This document shows, one piece after another, positions 54,418 through 64,000 of a DNA stretch of 64,000 nt. Below the pieces are notes generated by a model, which saw nothing but the letters and a program-made list of their open reading frames with translations, was not told the DNA's origin and did no database searches. The stretch comes from Nitrosophilus labii (lineage in GTDB: Bacteria; Campylobacterota; Campylobacteria; Campylobacterales; Nitratiruptoraceae). Where the stretch lies: positions 806,001-870,000 of the forward strand of contig NZ_AP022826.1 in the NCBI RefSeq assembly GCF_014466985.1. Reading direction: 5' to 3'. Each line of letters opens with the position of its first letter. Position 1 is the first letter of the stretch. The translations under genes were made by a program, and so were the position numbers.

Positions 54418-57000
54418 ATGAGCTTTATCGAAGAGTATAAAAAAGAAGCAGCTGAGAGAGCGAAACTTGGAATACCTCCAAAACCTTTGACAGCTAAGCA
54501 AGTTGCGGAGGTTATTGAGCTATTGAAACAAGTTCCTATTGTTGAAGAAGAGTTTTTGATGGATCTTCTAGTAAACAGAGTTCCACCTGGCGTTGATGAT
54601 GCGGCTTATGTTAAAGCAGCATTTTTAAGAGATATTGTTAGAGGACATGCTAAGACCGCTGCAATAAGTCCAAAACATGCGGTAGAAATTTTGGGAACTA
54701 TGCTAGGTGGTTACAATGTAAATCCGTTAGTTGAAGCGTTGAGCCATGAAGATGAAGAGGTAGCTAGTGCTGCGGCGGAAGCCTTGAAAAAGACATTGCT
54801 TGTTTATGATGCCTTTAATGATGTTGTTGAACTTTCAAAAACAAATAGATTTGCCAAAGAGGTTCTTGAGTCTTGGGCGAATGCAGAGTGGTTCCTAAAT
54901 AGACCTGAACTTTCCGAATCTATAAAAGTAGTTGTTTTTAAAGTTCCGGGTGAAACAAATACAGACGATCTATCTCCTGCAAGTGAAGCATGGAGTAGAA
55001 GTGATATTCCTCTACATGCTTTATCAATGCTTAAAGCAAAAATGCCAGATGCTCAAGATACTATAAAAAAATTAAAAGAAGAGACTGGACTTCCTGTTGC
55101 TTTTGTAGGGGACGTTGTTGGAACGGGAAGTTCTAGAAAATCTGGAATCAACTCAGTTCAATGGTGGATAGGTGATGATATACCACATGTGCCAAACAAA
55201 AGAACAGGTGGCGTAATAATTGGTGGAATAATTGCTCCAATTTTCTTTAATACCGCAGAAGACTCAGGCGCACTTCCTATTGAAGCTCCGGTAGACAATC
55301 TCGAAACTGGCGATGTAATAGAGATTAGACCATATGAAGGAAAAATACTAAAAAATGGTGAAGTAGTTAGTGAATTTAAACTAAAACCAAATACCCTTCC
55401 TGATGAATTTAGAGCCGGAGGTAGAATCCCACTTATCATAGGAAGAGGACTAACAAGAAAAGCTAGAACTGCCCTTGGAATGGAAGAGGAAAATATCTTT
55501 GCTAGACCTGAACAGCCAGAAGGTAAAGAGGGCGTTGGATATACGTTGGCTCAAAAGATGGTAGGACGTGCTTGTGGTATGGAAGGTGTAAGACCTGGAA
55601 TGTATATAGAGCCTGAGACAAAAACTGTGGGTTCTCAAGATACAACTGGAGCTATGACAAGAGATGAGATTAAAGAGTTGGCAGCTTTAAGTTTCGGTGC
55701 TGATTTTGTTCTTCAAAGTTTTTGTCATACAGCGGCTTATCCAAAACCTGCCGATATAGAACTTCAACATACATTACCTGAATTTATCACATCAAGAGGG
55801 GGAGTTAGTTTAAGACCGGGCGATGGCGTTATCCACTCTTGGTTAAATAGAATGGTTCTTCCTGACACAGTTGGAACAGGTGGTGACTCTCATACAAGAT
55901 TTCCTATAGGTATCTCTTTCCCAGCAGGTTCCGGACTTGTTGCTTTTGCAGCTGTTACAGGAAGTATGCCTTTAAATATGCCTGAGTCTGTTTTGGTTAG
56001 ATTTTCAGGTGAATTACAGCCAGGAATTACTTTAAGAGATCTTGTTAATGCTATTCCATATTTTGCAATCAAACAAGGACTTTTGACTGTTGAGAAGAAG
56101 GGTAAGAAAAATATATTTGCGGGACGCGTTTTAGAGATAGAGGGTCTTCCTTTCTTAAAAGTAGAGCAAGCTTTCGAGCTTAGTGATGCTAGTGCTGAAA
56201 GAAGTGCTGCGGCTTGTACGGTTGAATTAGATGAAGAGCCTGTAATAGAGTATCTTCAATCAAATATCAAATTGATTGAAAAGATGATAGAGGCAGGATA
56301 TGAGGATAAAAGAACTTTAGAGAGAAGAATGAACGCTATGAAAGAGTGGCTAAAAGAGCCAAAACTTATGAAAGCCGATAAAAATGCAGAGTATGCTGCT
56401 GTTATCGAGATAGATCTAAATGAGATTAAAGAGCCAATCGTAGCTTGTCCTAATGATCCGGATGATGTTGCTACACTTAGTGAAGTATTGGCAGATCCAA
56501 ATAGACCTCACAATATTGACGAGGTGTTTGTTGGAAGCTGTATGACAAACATAGGACACTATAGAGCGCTTGGAGAGATATTGAAAGGAGAAGGACAAGT
56601 TCCTGTTAGACTTTGGGTTGTTCCTCCGACAAAAATGGATGAAGAAGAACTTATAGAAGAGGGATATTACTCAATTTTCGGTGCGGCAGGAGCTAGAACA
56701 GAGATTCCTGGATGTAGTTTATGTATGGGTAACCAGGCAAGAGTTAGAGATAACGCGATAGTGTTCTCAACTTCTACAAGAAACTTTGATAACAGAATGG
56801 GTAAAGGCGCTCAAGTATATCTTGGAAGTGCTGAACTTGCAGCGGTTACTGCTCTTCTCGGAAGAATTCCTACAAAAGAAGAGTATGTTGAAATTGTTAC
56901 TAAAAAACTTGCAGGAAAAGAGGATAAAGTTTACACTTACCTCAATTTCCACCAGATGAACGAACAGCTTCTAGAGGAGATGGTACACAAGTATGTTTAA
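54418..57000 (+). CDS. acnB: Aconitate hydratase B
   Basis: An 860-residue TCA-cycle enzyme interconverting citrate and isocitrate. The AcnB architecture is visible: N-terminal helical HEAT-like domain (to about 160), swivel domain ([33 protein letters not shown]), then the 4Fe-4S catalytic domains with [29 protein letters not shown] and [10 protein letters not shown] supplying cluster cysteines. The length equals E. coli AcnB. In Campylobacterota it serves either the oxidative or reductive TCA cycle. Confidence 0.97.
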   Translation: MSFIEEYKKEAAERAKLGIPPKPLTAKQVAEVIELLKQVPIVEEEFLMDLLVNRVPPGVDDAAYVKAAFLRDIVRGHAKTAAISPKHAVEILGTMLGGYNVNPLVEALSHEDEEVASAAAEALKKTLLVYDAFNDVVELSKTNRFAKEVLESWANAEWFLNRPELSESIKVVVFKVPGETNTDDLSPASEAWSRSDIPLHALSMLKAKMPDAQDTIKKLKEETGLPVAFVGDVVGTGSSRKSGINSVQWWIGDDIPHVPNKRTGGVIIGGIIAPIFFNTAEDSGALPIEAPVDNLETGDVIEIRPYEGKILKNGEVVSEFKLKPNTLPDEFRAGGRIPLIIGRGLTRKARTALGMEEENIFARPEQPEGKEGVGYTLAQKMVGRACGMEGVRPGMYIEPETKTVGSQDTTGAMTRDEIKELAALSFGADFVLQSFCHTAAYPKPADIELQHTLPEFITSRGGVSLRPGDGVIHSWLNRMVLPDTVGTGGDSHTRFPIGISFPAGSGLVAFAAVTGSMPLNMPESVLVRFSGELQPGITLRDLVNAIPYFAIKQGLLTVEKKGKKNIFAGRVLEIEGLPFLKVEQAFELSDASAERSAAACTVELDEEPVIEYLQSNIKLIEKMIEAGYEDKRTLERRMNAMKEWLKEPKLMKADKNAEYAAVIEIDLNEIKEPIVACPNDPDDVATLSEVLADPNRPHNIDEVFVGSCMTNIGHYRALGEILKGEGQVPVRLWVVPPTKMDEEELIEEGYYSIFGAAGARTEIPGCSLCMGNQARVRDNAIVFSTSTRNFDNRMGKGAQVYLGSAELAAVTALLGRIPTKEEYVEIVTKKLAGKEDKVYTYLNFHQMNEQLLEEMVHKYV

Positions 57001-57002
57001 GC

Positions 57003-57026
57003 TACTGCGGGTATTTACCCGCAGTA
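57003..57026. terminator. Bidirectional terminator acnB / lolA
   Basis: TACTGCGGGTA-TT-TACCCGCAGTA is a perfect 11-bp inverted repeat placed exactly between the convergent acnB and lolA stop codons. It is the clearest terminator of the window. Confidence 0.85.
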
Positions 57027-57542
57027 TTAGTTATATATGATATCAAAGGATGGATCAATAACAATTTCAAAAATATTATCCTCTATATCGATATTTTGCT
57101 TCGGGTTTAAAAAAAGTATCTCCACATCCTTTTCAAACCTGTCTTTGAATTTTATCTTTTTAAGATTCCCTTCATTATCTAAGTATATTAAAAATTTTTG
57201 ATCGTTATATTTTGCTTTATAAAGATTTTTTGTGATTTTTTGGGCGCCTTTTAATATGTTTATGATATTGTTAACATCTGAATATTTCGATATTGTGACT
57301 TGTTCTAGTTCCGGTTCTACTATAACAACTTTTTCTCCTATTATATAAATATCTTTTTTTATGGGTTTTTCGTATCTCCAAAGAATTTTTAAAGGCTTTC
57401 TAAAATAGATTTTTCCGTAGTAGCTTATATTTTTTTTTGAGCTATCTTTTATCGTTTGGATAAATTCGCTTTTGAAAGAGTTTATCTCTATCTGAGCGAA
57501 AAGTTGCGTAAAAATAAAAAAAAGTGTTATATAAATCTTCAT
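57027..57542 (-). CDS. lolA: Outer-membrane lipoprotein carrier LolA
   Basis: A 171-residue periplasmic protein with a signal peptide (MKIYITLFFIFTQLFA). The mature part matches LolA: FIQTIKDSSKKNISYYGKIYFRKPLKILWRYEKP and FKDRFEKDVEILFLNPK. It ferries lipoproteins from the inner-membrane LolCDE complex to the outer membrane. The LolC/E-like permease gene lies just beyond secA on the other strand. Confidence 0.85.
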   Translation of the reverse strand: MKIYITLFFIFTQLFAQIEINSFKSEFIQTIKDSSKKNISYYGKIYFRKPLKILWRYEKPIKKDIYIIGEKVVIVEPELEQVTISKYSDVNNIINILKGAQKITKNLYKAKYNDQKFLIYLDNEGNLKKIKFKDRFEKDVEILFLNPKQNIDIEDNIFEIVIDPSFDIIYN

Positions 57543-57650
57543 TTATTTCCCTTTTTTCTTTGATTTTTGATCTAATTTTATCGAAAATAAAAAAAAGTTA
57601 AAATTATGATAAAATTTCATACAAAAACGGTAAAATGTCAAAGGAAACAG

Positions 57651-60254
57651 ATGTTAAAAAATTTAGTTCAAAAAGTTATAGGAACAAAAAACGATAGAGA
57701 GCTTAAAAGATACAAAAAACGCGTAAAAAAAATCAACGATTTAGAACCTAAATATGAAAAATATAGCGATGAAGAGCTAAAAGAGGCGTTTAACGCCATC
57801 AAAGAGAAGGTTAAAAAAGGCGAAGCCACTATGGATGAAGTGTTGGAGGACTCTTTTGCCATTACAAGAGAGGCAAGTAAGAGAGTCTTAGGTATGAGAC
57901 ACTATGATGTGCAGCTTATAGGTGGTATGGTTTTGCATGATGGTAAAATTGCCGAGATGAAAACGGGTGAGGGCAAAACACTTGTCGCTACTTTAGCAGT
58001 TGCACTAAATGCAATGACAGGAGAAGGTGTTCATGTAGTGACTGTAAATGACTATTTGGCAAAACGTGACGCTACCGAGATGGGGAAACTCTATAATTTT
58101 TTGGGCTACAACGTAGGATGTATAACAAGCGAGATCGATGATGACCAAGAGAGAAAAAAGCAGTATCTTGCCGACATTACATACGGAACTAACAACGAAT
58201 TTGGATTTGACTATCTAAGAGACAACATGAAATACTCTTTGGATGAGATGGTTCAAAGAGGACACAACTACGCTATAGTAGATGAAGTTGACTCTATATT
58301 GATAGATGAGGCAAGAACCCCTCTTATTATCTCAGGTCCTACAAATAGAAAACTAGATAACTATGTAAGAGCTGATAAAATCGCAAAGCAGATGATAAAA
58401 GATGAAGATTTTACCGTAGATGAAAAGAATAGGGTTATTTTGATAACTGAAAAAGGTATTGAAAAGGCTGAAAAGCTTTTTGGAGTAAATAATCTATACG
58501 ATCTGGAAAATGCGATACTCGCACATCATCTTGATCAAGCATTGAAAGCAAATTTTCTTTTTGAAAAAAATGTTGATTATGTTGTAAAAGATGGGGAGGT
58601 TGTAATTGTTGATGAGTTTACAGGAAGATTAAGTGAAGGTAGAAGATTTAGTGAAGGGCTTCATCAAGCCTTGGAAGCTAAAGAGGGTGTAGAGATAAAA
58701 GAGGAGTCCCAAACTCTTGCAGATATAACTTTCCAAAACTATTTTAGGATGTATAAAAAGTTAGCTGGTATGACTGGTACGGCTCAAACGGAAGCTACTG
58801 AATTTTCTCAAATTTACGGTTTGGAAGTTATATCTATTCCTACTAATAAACCGGTTATTAGAAAAGATTTGGATGATCTTATTTATAAAACAGAAAAAGA
58901 GAAGTATGAAGCCGTTGTTAAAAAGATAAAAGAGCTTCATAAAAAAGGGCAGCCTGTTTTGGTAGGAACTACCTCTATTGAGAAAAACGAACTTTTACAT
59001 GAACTTTTAAAAAAAGAGAAGATTCCTCACGCCGTTTTAAATGCAAAACATCACGAACAAGAAGCTGAAATAATTGCGCAAGCCGGTAAAAAAGGAGCTG
59101 TTACAGTTGCAACCAATATGGCAGGACGTGGTGTAGATATAAAAATAGATGATGAAGTTAGATCTCTAGGCGGTCTTTTTATACTTGGTACTGAAAGACA
59201 TGAGAGTAGAAGGATAGATAATCAGCTAAGAGGACGTGCGGGACGTCAGGGTGATCCGGGTGCTAGCCAATTTTTCTTGAGTCTAGAAGATAATCTATTG
59301 AGGATTTTCGGTGGTGATAGAATCAAAAATATTATGGAGAGACTCGGAATAGAAGAGGGTGAGCATATAGAGTCCAAAATGGTTACAAGAGCTGTCGAGA
59401 AAGCTCAGAAAAAAGTTGAGGCTCTACATTTTGAGTCTAGAAAACATATCTTAGAGTATGATGATGTGGCAAATGAACAAAGAAAAACTATATATAAATT
59501 TAGACATGAATTATTGAATCCAAAATTCGATATAGATAGCAAAATAAAAGAAAACAGGCGTGAGTATATAGATGAACTGCTAAGTGAATGCGAAATTTTC
59601 CCAGAGTCACCCAAAGAGGATTTTAATCTGGAAAAACTTGTTTTAAAACTAAAAGAGGAACTTCGAAGTGAATTTAGTGAAGATGAACTTAAAGATAAAG
59701 ACTATGAAGAGTTAAAAGAGTATATTATCGAAAAATTGGAAGAAGAATATGAAAAGAAGATGAGTGTAGTAGATGAGGAACAAAGAAGAGAGATAGAGAG
59801 AATTTTATATCTACAGATACTCGATAATGGTTGGAGAGATCATCTTTATCAGATGGATATTTTAAAAACCGGTATAGGGCTTAGAGGCTACAATCAAAAA
59901 GATCCTTTAGTAGAGTATAAAAAAGAGAGTTTCAACCTATTTATGGAGCTTGTTAGAAATATTAAAAACGAAGTTATAAAAACTTTACATACAATCGAAC
60001 TTAGAGATGAAAAAGAGGAAGAAGAGATAAAAAGATTGGAAGCCGAACTTAAAAGAATGGAAGAGGAGCTCAAGGCCGGTGCCGTAATGCAGCATGGAAA
60101 TGAGGTAAAAAACGAATCTGCAAAACCTAATACAGGAGCTAAAAAACCTAAAAGAAACGAGCCTTGTCCGTGTGGGAGCGGTAAAAAATATAAGCACTGT
60201 TGCGGTAAAAGCGGACCTAAAAAGGGAGTTTTAGCAAGTTCGGTTAACGGCTGA
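57651..60254 (+). CDS. secA: Preprotein translocase ATPase SecA
   Basis: An 867-residue motor for Sec export. Walker A is [16 protein letters not shown] motif [12 protein letters not shown], and [23 protein letters not shown] are helicase motifs V and VI. The C-terminus has the zinc/SecB-binding [17 protein letters not shown] 57651 (AAAGGAAACAG upstream; [21 protein letters not shown] matches SecA N-termini) is preferred to the ATG at 57606, which would add an unrelated 15 residues. Confidence 0.96.
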   Translation: MLKNLVQKVIGTKNDRELKRYKKRVKKINDLEPKYEKYSDEELKEAFNAIKEKVKKGEATMDEVLEDSFAITREASKRVLGMRHYDVQLIGGMVLHDGKIAEMKTGEGKTLVATLAVALNAMTGEGVHVVTVNDYLAKRDATEMGKLYNFLGYNVGCITSEIDDDQERKKQYLADITYGTNNEFGFDYLRDNMKYSLDEMVQRGHNYAIVDEVDSILIDEARTPLIISGPTNRKLDNYVRADKIAKQMIKDEDFTVDEKNRVILITEKGIEKAEKLFGVNNLYDLENAILAHHLDQALKANFLFEKNVDYVVKDGEVVIVDEFTGRLSEGRRFSEGLHQALEAKEGVEIKEESQTLADITFQNYFRMYKKLAGMTGTAQTEATEFSQIYGLEVISIPTNKPVIRKDLDDLIYKTEKEKYEAVVKKIKELHKKGQPVLVGTTSIEKNELLHELLKKEKIPHAVLNAKHHEQEAEIIAQAGKKGAVTVATNMAGRGVDIKIDDEVRSLGGLFILGTERHESRRIDNQLRGRAGRQGDPGASQFFLSLEDNLLRIFGGDRIKNIMERLGIEEGEHIESKMVTRAVEKAQKKVEALHFESRKHILEYDDVANEQRKTIYKFRHELLNPKFDIDSKIKENRREYIDELLSECEIFPESPKEDFNLEKLVLKLKEELRSEFSEDELKDKDYEELKEYIIEKLEEEYEKKMSVVDEEQRREIERILYLQILDNGWRDHLYQMDILKTGIGLRGYNQKDPLVEYKKESFNLFMELVRNIKNEVIKTLHTIELRDEKEEEEIKRLEAELKRMEEELKAGAVMQHGNEVKNESAKPNTGAKKPKRNEPCPCGSGKKYKHCCGKSGPKKGVLASSVNG

Positions 60255-60284
60255 TTACATTAGTTTGTAGTTATTGTAACTAAG

Positions 60285-60321
60285 AATGAGTAGAGGAAAT
60301 ATTATCATACATCTACTCATT
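60285..60321 (+). terminator. Hairpin after secA
   Basis: AATGAGTAGA at 60285-60294 pairs perfectly with TCTACTCATT at 60312-60321, extended outside by AGTTAT/ATAACT with an internal loop. ATTTTG follows. It lies between secA and the permease gene, so is a probable (partial) terminator. Confidence 0.6.
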
Positions 60322-60379
60322 ATAACTATTTTGACTCTCTTATTTAATATTCGCTATTTTGGAATCGTTTAGGAATATT

Positions 60380-61582
60380 ATGGATAAAAAGTTTGTCTTT
60401 TATATTGTAAAAAGGTATTTAAGATTTGATAAGGAACAACCTTTTATCTTTCTTTCTGCACTTCTTGCTTTTTTGGGCATAGCCGTTGGAGTTATGGTTC
60501 TAATCATAGCTATGGCTATTATGAATGGTTTTGATAAAGAGTTTGAGAAAAAACTTTTTACTATGAATTATCCTTTGACTATCTATCCTAAATTGTTAGG
60601 TTCGGTTAATGAAAATCTTTTACAAAAACTTGAAACAAAATTTCCAAATCTGCTTTTTAGTCCCTACATAACTACTCAAGCTATAGTTAAAAAAGATGAT
60701 ATTATGGAGGGAAGCATACTTTTTGGAGTAGATTTCGAAAAAGAGAAGAAGATAAATGAGGTTTTAAGAGATGCTATAAAAGATAAAAAAATAGGAAGAT
60801 TTGAAGTTATCGTTGGTAAAGAGATGTTTGATAGGCTCTATTTAAGTAAAGGCGAAAAGGTGATGTTTATCTTTACAAAAACAGATCCTAGTGGATTTGC
60901 TTTAACTCCTTTAATAAAAAGATTTACTTTAAAGGGGTATTTTAAATCAGGACTTATAGCATACGATAAAACTTATGTATATACTACTATTGAATCTCTA
61001 AGAAAAATATTGCGTGTTAAAAAAGGAGAGTTTAGCGGGATTCATATTTACTCAAAAGAGCCCCAAAAAGATTTAATCAAAATAAAAGAGAGTTTGCCTT
61101 CAGATGTTGGAATAGTAGGTTGGTGGCAGCAAAATAGAAACTTTTTTGCTGCACTTGCTATGGAAAAAAGGGCTCTTTTTATAGTTTTGATGCTTATAAT
61201 TATGATAGCTTCTTTAAACATTGTGAGTTCTTTGTTGATGACTGTTATGAATAGAAGAAAAGAGATTGCGCTACTGTTATCTTTAGGAGCAACGAAAAAA
61301 GAGATAAAGTCGATATTTTTTTATCTTGGTTCTATTATTGGAGGAGTAGGAATTGTAAGCGGTATTGCTTTAGGGTTTTTAGGTATATATATTTTAGGTA
61401 GTTTTGATATAGTTAAACTTCCCGCCGATGTATATGGAACTAGTAAACTTCCTTTAGAACTCTCTTTTATTGATTTTTACTCTATTGTTTTAGGGGCTGT
61501 TTTTATCATTATTTTATCATCATACTACCCGGCAAAAAAAGCGACTGAAGTTAATATTATAAATGTATTGAGAAATGAATAA
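60380..61582 (+). CDS. LolC/LolE-type lipoprotein-releasing permease
   Basis: A 400-residue FtsX-like permease. There is one N-terminal membrane segment (LSALLAFLGIAVGVMVLIIAMAIMNGFDKEF), a periplasmic domain (about 60-260), then three membrane segments ending in SYYPAKKATEVNIINVLRNE, typical of LolC/E. It releases lipoproteins from the inner membrane with the LolD ATPase, which is not in the window. ATG 60380 with TTAGGAAT upstream is chosen over TTG 60359. Confidence 0.88.
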   Translation: MDKKFVFYIVKRYLRFDKEQPFIFLSALLAFLGIAVGVMVLIIAMAIMNGFDKEFEKKLFTMNYPLTIYPKLLGSVNENLLQKLETKFPNLLFSPYITTQAIVKKDDIMEGSILFGVDFEKEKKINEVLRDAIKDKKIGRFEVIVGKEMFDRLYLSKGEKVMFIFTKTDPSGFALTPLIKRFTLKGYFKSGLIAYDKTYVYTTIESLRKILRVKKGEFSGIHIYSKEPQKDLIKIKESLPSDVGIVGWWQQNRNFFAALAMEKRALFIVLMLIIMIASLNIVSSLLMTVMNRRKEIALLLSLGATKKEIKSIFFYLGSIIGGVGIVSGIALGFLGIYILGSFDIVKLPADVYGTSKLPLELSFIDFYSIVLGAVFIIILSSYYPAKKATEVNIINVLRNE

Positions 61583-61587
61583 AGTAT

Positions 61588-64000
61588 TTATTCAAAAAGT
61601 TTAAAAGGTGATTGTAACGTTCTTTTGATAATATTTATGGGTGCTTTTATAACCTCTTCGGGGAGTTTTGTTGAGATTCTCGGTTTATTTATATCTCCTT
61701 TAACTTTAAGTTGTGTAGATACACAATTGTCTTTGCCAAAGAGTATATATCCTGCAAGAGGGATTTTACTTAATAGTGTAGAAATTTTTTTAAATGTTTT
61801 CAAAGTTAAGATCATATCGATAGTTTTTGAATTTAAATTTAGTAATCCTTTACCTTCTATATTTAAACTTTTTCCTATAAAGTTTAAATTATTAATATAA
61901 AAGACTCCTTTTTCAAATTTAAAATCAATTTTTCCTTCTTTAATTTTATATCCTTTTTTACTATAACCTGGATCTGAAAATGTTACTAGTGATGGGATGG
62001 TATTTAAAAAAGCCATAATATTATTTAAAAGTGCCATGTCTTTTAAAATTGAATTGTATATAGTTATTTTTCCTTTTAGATAGTTCATATTTCCTACGGC
62101 AATAAGGTTATATTCTCCTCCATATATATTTTTGATATTGAGAAATTTCTTTACAAACGTATCATTTAGCTTTGTCGCTTTAATATAAAATTTTTCTGGA
62201 GTTCCCTCAATATTAATTTTAGAATCGCGATAGATATTTTCAAAATCGAAAAGGCCGTTTTTATGAGTAATGATATATTGATCACTTAGTATTAAATGTT
62301 TCATAAACTCTATTGAAGAGGATTTTGCGTGTAATTGAAAATCTGGAAGTTTATAAGATATTTTTTCTTTATTATTTTTCTCTTTTAATTTTATATCATA
62401 ATCATTTAAATAGATCTTGATAATCTCATCATAAATTACTTTGATCTTTCCTTCATTGATTATAAAACTACTTTCATCTGTTTTAATTTCTCCTTCTATA
62501 TTAAAATCAGTGACGGGACAATTATTAAAGTATAAAATTTCGTTAGGTTTAATAATATGCGATTTTATTTGGAAATTTTTATAATCTTTAGTGGTTACAA
62601 AAAGAGTCCCTTCTTTTATATTTAATTCTTTAAGGGGTTTTGAAAATGCTGAAATGTGTTTTAAATCTTTGATATGGAATTTGGTTAGATTTTTTTCTAT
62701 AAAAATATCGGTATAAAATCTGTTTATTGAGATATAAACACTATCTTGTTTTGAAAAATCTATTATTAATGTATCTTCAAAATTATTAATATCTAAAATT
62801 TCTACATTGTTGGCCAATATTTTTATTTTAGAGTTATTAATTTTTATATTTGCTATTTTTTTATTTAGATCAATTTTTCCACTAGCAGTAGACTTTATAA
62901 TATTTTTTATCTCTATATCGGAAGGTTCTATATAAATAGTGTTATTTTTTAGTCTTACTGTAGTATTTTTTATGTGAAGATCTATATCTTTTAGAGATAA
63001 AATTGAGTTTTTTGCAACAAAAGTGCCTTCTAAATCAACTTTACCATTTTTAAATGTAACTATAATTCGTAAAACTCCATTTGTAATACCTTTTTTTTGG
63101 TATATCGGTAGTTCTATGTTATATGCTTTTACAAGTTGTATTATCTCATTATCAATAGGTGATGCAGTTTTTATGACTATATCAATATATGAATTTTTGC
63201 TAGTTAGATTTTTGATAACAACAAAACTATCTTTTAGATTTTTATTAAGATAGACAGGATTCTTTAATTGAAAATATAGAGAATCATTCTTAAAAGTTAG
63301 AGTTATTTTTTCACTCTTTACAGGAGGAAGTTTTTCATTAAATTTAATCTTTGAATTATATGCATAAGCGATTCCGGAAAAATTTTTTGGAACATATAGA
63401 TTTTTTGATTTTAAATCGATTTCACCATTTAAATACTCCAATCTATATTTGTTTGCTACTATTTTTTTATATATCCAATTTTTTATAGTCTTATGTAGAG
63501 TAAAGAGTTCTGTGATTTTTTTTAATGATTCGTTATTGAAATATTGCGAATCAATATTAAACTTAAGTATGTTATTTTCAAGGGAAGCTTTTATTTTTCC
63601 TTTAATATCTTGAATAAGGTAATCACCATTAAATGAGATATTTTTGTTTATCAGGTTTATAACAGAACTCCCTTTTAAAAAGAGTCCATATTTTTTATAG
63701 TAAAAATCTTGAACCTTTACAAAAAGAGTTTTATTATGTAAATGTAGTTTTGCGGCAAACTTGTATTTGTCCGTATCTATAAAATAGATCCCTTTATTGT
63801 ATAAAAACGTAACATGATAGTTTAAGAAATTAAGATTTTTTATCTTGATTTTCTGAAAAAATTGTGGAATATATCTGAAACTTTTTAAAAAATTTTCTAT
63901 ATCATTACTTCTATTTACCTTTTTCTCTTTTTTTATATATAAAGTATCCACTTTTAAAATTAGTTTTTTATCGAGTTTTAGATACAATTTTTCTACTTTG
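61588..64000 (-). CDS. Large AsmA/YhdP-like envelope protein, C-terminal part
   Basis: At least 803 residues; the frame stays open to the window edge, so the N-terminus is missing. The sequence is repetitive beta-strand, rich in K, I, N and F, typical of AsmA/TamB/YhdP bridge-like lipid transport proteins. The C-terminal block GKSLNIEGKGLLNLNSKTIDMILTLKTFKKISTLLSKIPLAGYILFGKDN matches the AsmA-like C-domain pattern of YhdP. It converges with the LolC/E-like gene, five bases apart. A role in phospholipid movement to the outer membrane is inferred from the family. Confidence 0.75.
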   Translation of the reverse strand, partial: KVEKLYLKLDKKLILKVDTLYIKKEKKVNRSNDIENFLKSFRYIPQFFQKIKIKNLNFLNYHVTFLYNKGIYFIDTDKYKFAAKLHLHNKTLFVKVQDFYYKKYGLFLKGSSVINLINKNISFNGDYLIQDIKGKIKASLENNILKFNIDSQYFNNESLKKITELFTLHKTIKNWIYKKIVANKYRLEYLNGEIDLKSKNLYVPKNFSGIAYAYNSKIKFNEKLPPVKSEKITLTFKNDSLYFQLKNPVYLNKNLKDSFVVIKNLTSKNSYIDIVIKTASPIDNEIIQLVKAYNIELPIYQKKGITNGVLRIIVTFKNGKVDLEGTFVAKNSILSLKDIDLHIKNTTVRLKNNTIYIEPSDIEIKNIIKSTASGKIDLNKKIANIKINNSKIKILANNVEILDINNFEDTLIIDFSKQDSVYISINRFYTDIFIEKNLTKFHIKDLKHISAFSKPLKELNIKEGTLFVTTKDYKNFQIKSHIIKPNEILYFNNCPVTDFNIEGEIKTDESSFIINEGKIKVIYDEIIKIYLNDYDIKLKEKNNKEKISYKLPDFQLHAKSSSIEFMKHLILSDQYIITHKNGLFDFENIYRDSKINIEGTPEKFYIKATKLNDTFVKKFLNIKNIYGGEYNLIAVGNMNYLKGKITIYNSILKDMALLNNIMAFLNTIPSLVTFSDPGYSKKGYKIKEGKIDFKFEKGVFYINNLNFIGKSLNIEGKGLLNLNSKTIDMILTLKTFKKISTLLSKIPLAGYILFGKDNCVSTQLKVKGDINKPRISTKLPEEVIKAPINIIKRTLQSPFKLFE

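Noticed and set aside
57606-57650. N-terminal extension of SecA from ATG 57606
   Set aside because: The added residues do not match SecA, and AAAGGAAACAG is well placed for ATG 57651.

Overview
The window is a contiguous piece of a low-GC (roughly one third G+C by eye), densely packed bacterial chromosome. Gene content and order point to Campylobacterota (Epsilonproteobacteria). From memory, several blocks follow Campylobacter jejuni gene order: engB-membrane protein-PBP2; metG-small protein-fbp-mobB-lipoprotein-slt-yggT-gltX; ilvB-ilvN-lpxD; cysE-speA-hisS-tmk-coaD-ubiX; lolA/secA/lolC. The free-living metabolic kit (branched-chain amino acid synthesis, AcnB, queuosine, FeoB) and a nitrate-type chemoreceptor would suit a free-living or vent-type member. 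The species cannot be fixed from the sequence alone.

Layout. 1-8.8 kb: engB (cut by the window edge), an acetyltransferase, an MreD-like protein and PBP2; CaxA-type exchanger and ybeY; an operon of NIT-domain chemoreceptor, receiver-less CheB and CheR; queC. 8.8-19.4 kb (mostly minus): orphan TRAP solute-binding lipoprotein, ChaA-type antiporter, a Mur-ligase-N-domain-like protein, metG, fbp, mobB, lytic transglycosylase, yggT, gltX. A roughly 300-bp palindromic, GC-rich structured element sits at 19.5-19.8 kb between gltX and psd. 21.3-23.1 kb: a GGDEF-EAL protein with foreign-looking arginine codon use. 23.4-27.0 kb: a Fur-box-preceded porin-feoA-feoB iron operon. 27.2-33.8 kb: CoA-binding protein, ilvA, ppx/gppA, ilvBN, lpxD, a Uma2 nuclease. 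33.8-35.9 kb: a graveyard of IS21 and two different IS256-family remnants. 35.9-41.4 kb: the cysE-speA-hisS-tmk and coaD-ubiX blocks. 49.5-64 kb: cytochrome c, two tRNAs, HU, ftsK, a MgtC/DUF4010 membrane protein, acnB, lolA, secA, a LolC/E permease and a large AsmA/YhdP-like protein cut by the window edge.

The most unusual region is 41.4-49.4 kb. It is a single co-oriented, overlapping gene train: response regulator, histidine kinase, PqqD-like peptide-binding protein, ATP-grasp ligase, PLP decarboxylase carrying a lasso/RiPP-leader-like N-terminus (YEKPTI), urea-transporter-like protein fused to an M23-like domain, outer-membrane beta-barrel and TPR protein. It looks like an envelope-linked, two-component-controlled peptide or amino-acid modification system that I cannot match to a described pathway. 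Five of its genes carry six single-nucleotide-type frameshifts, while genes elsewhere in the window (apart from IS remnants and one small broken peptide) are intact. The train is therefore either decaying, switching, or locally mis-sequenced. A 15-bp motif upstream of the PqqD gene recurs upstream of the following cytochrome c gene and may be the regulator's operator.

Other recurring structure: several operon ends carry long imperfect hairpins whose arms are quasi-tandem repeats, and the ftsK gene appears to lack any ATG, GTG or TTG start downstream of its promoter.
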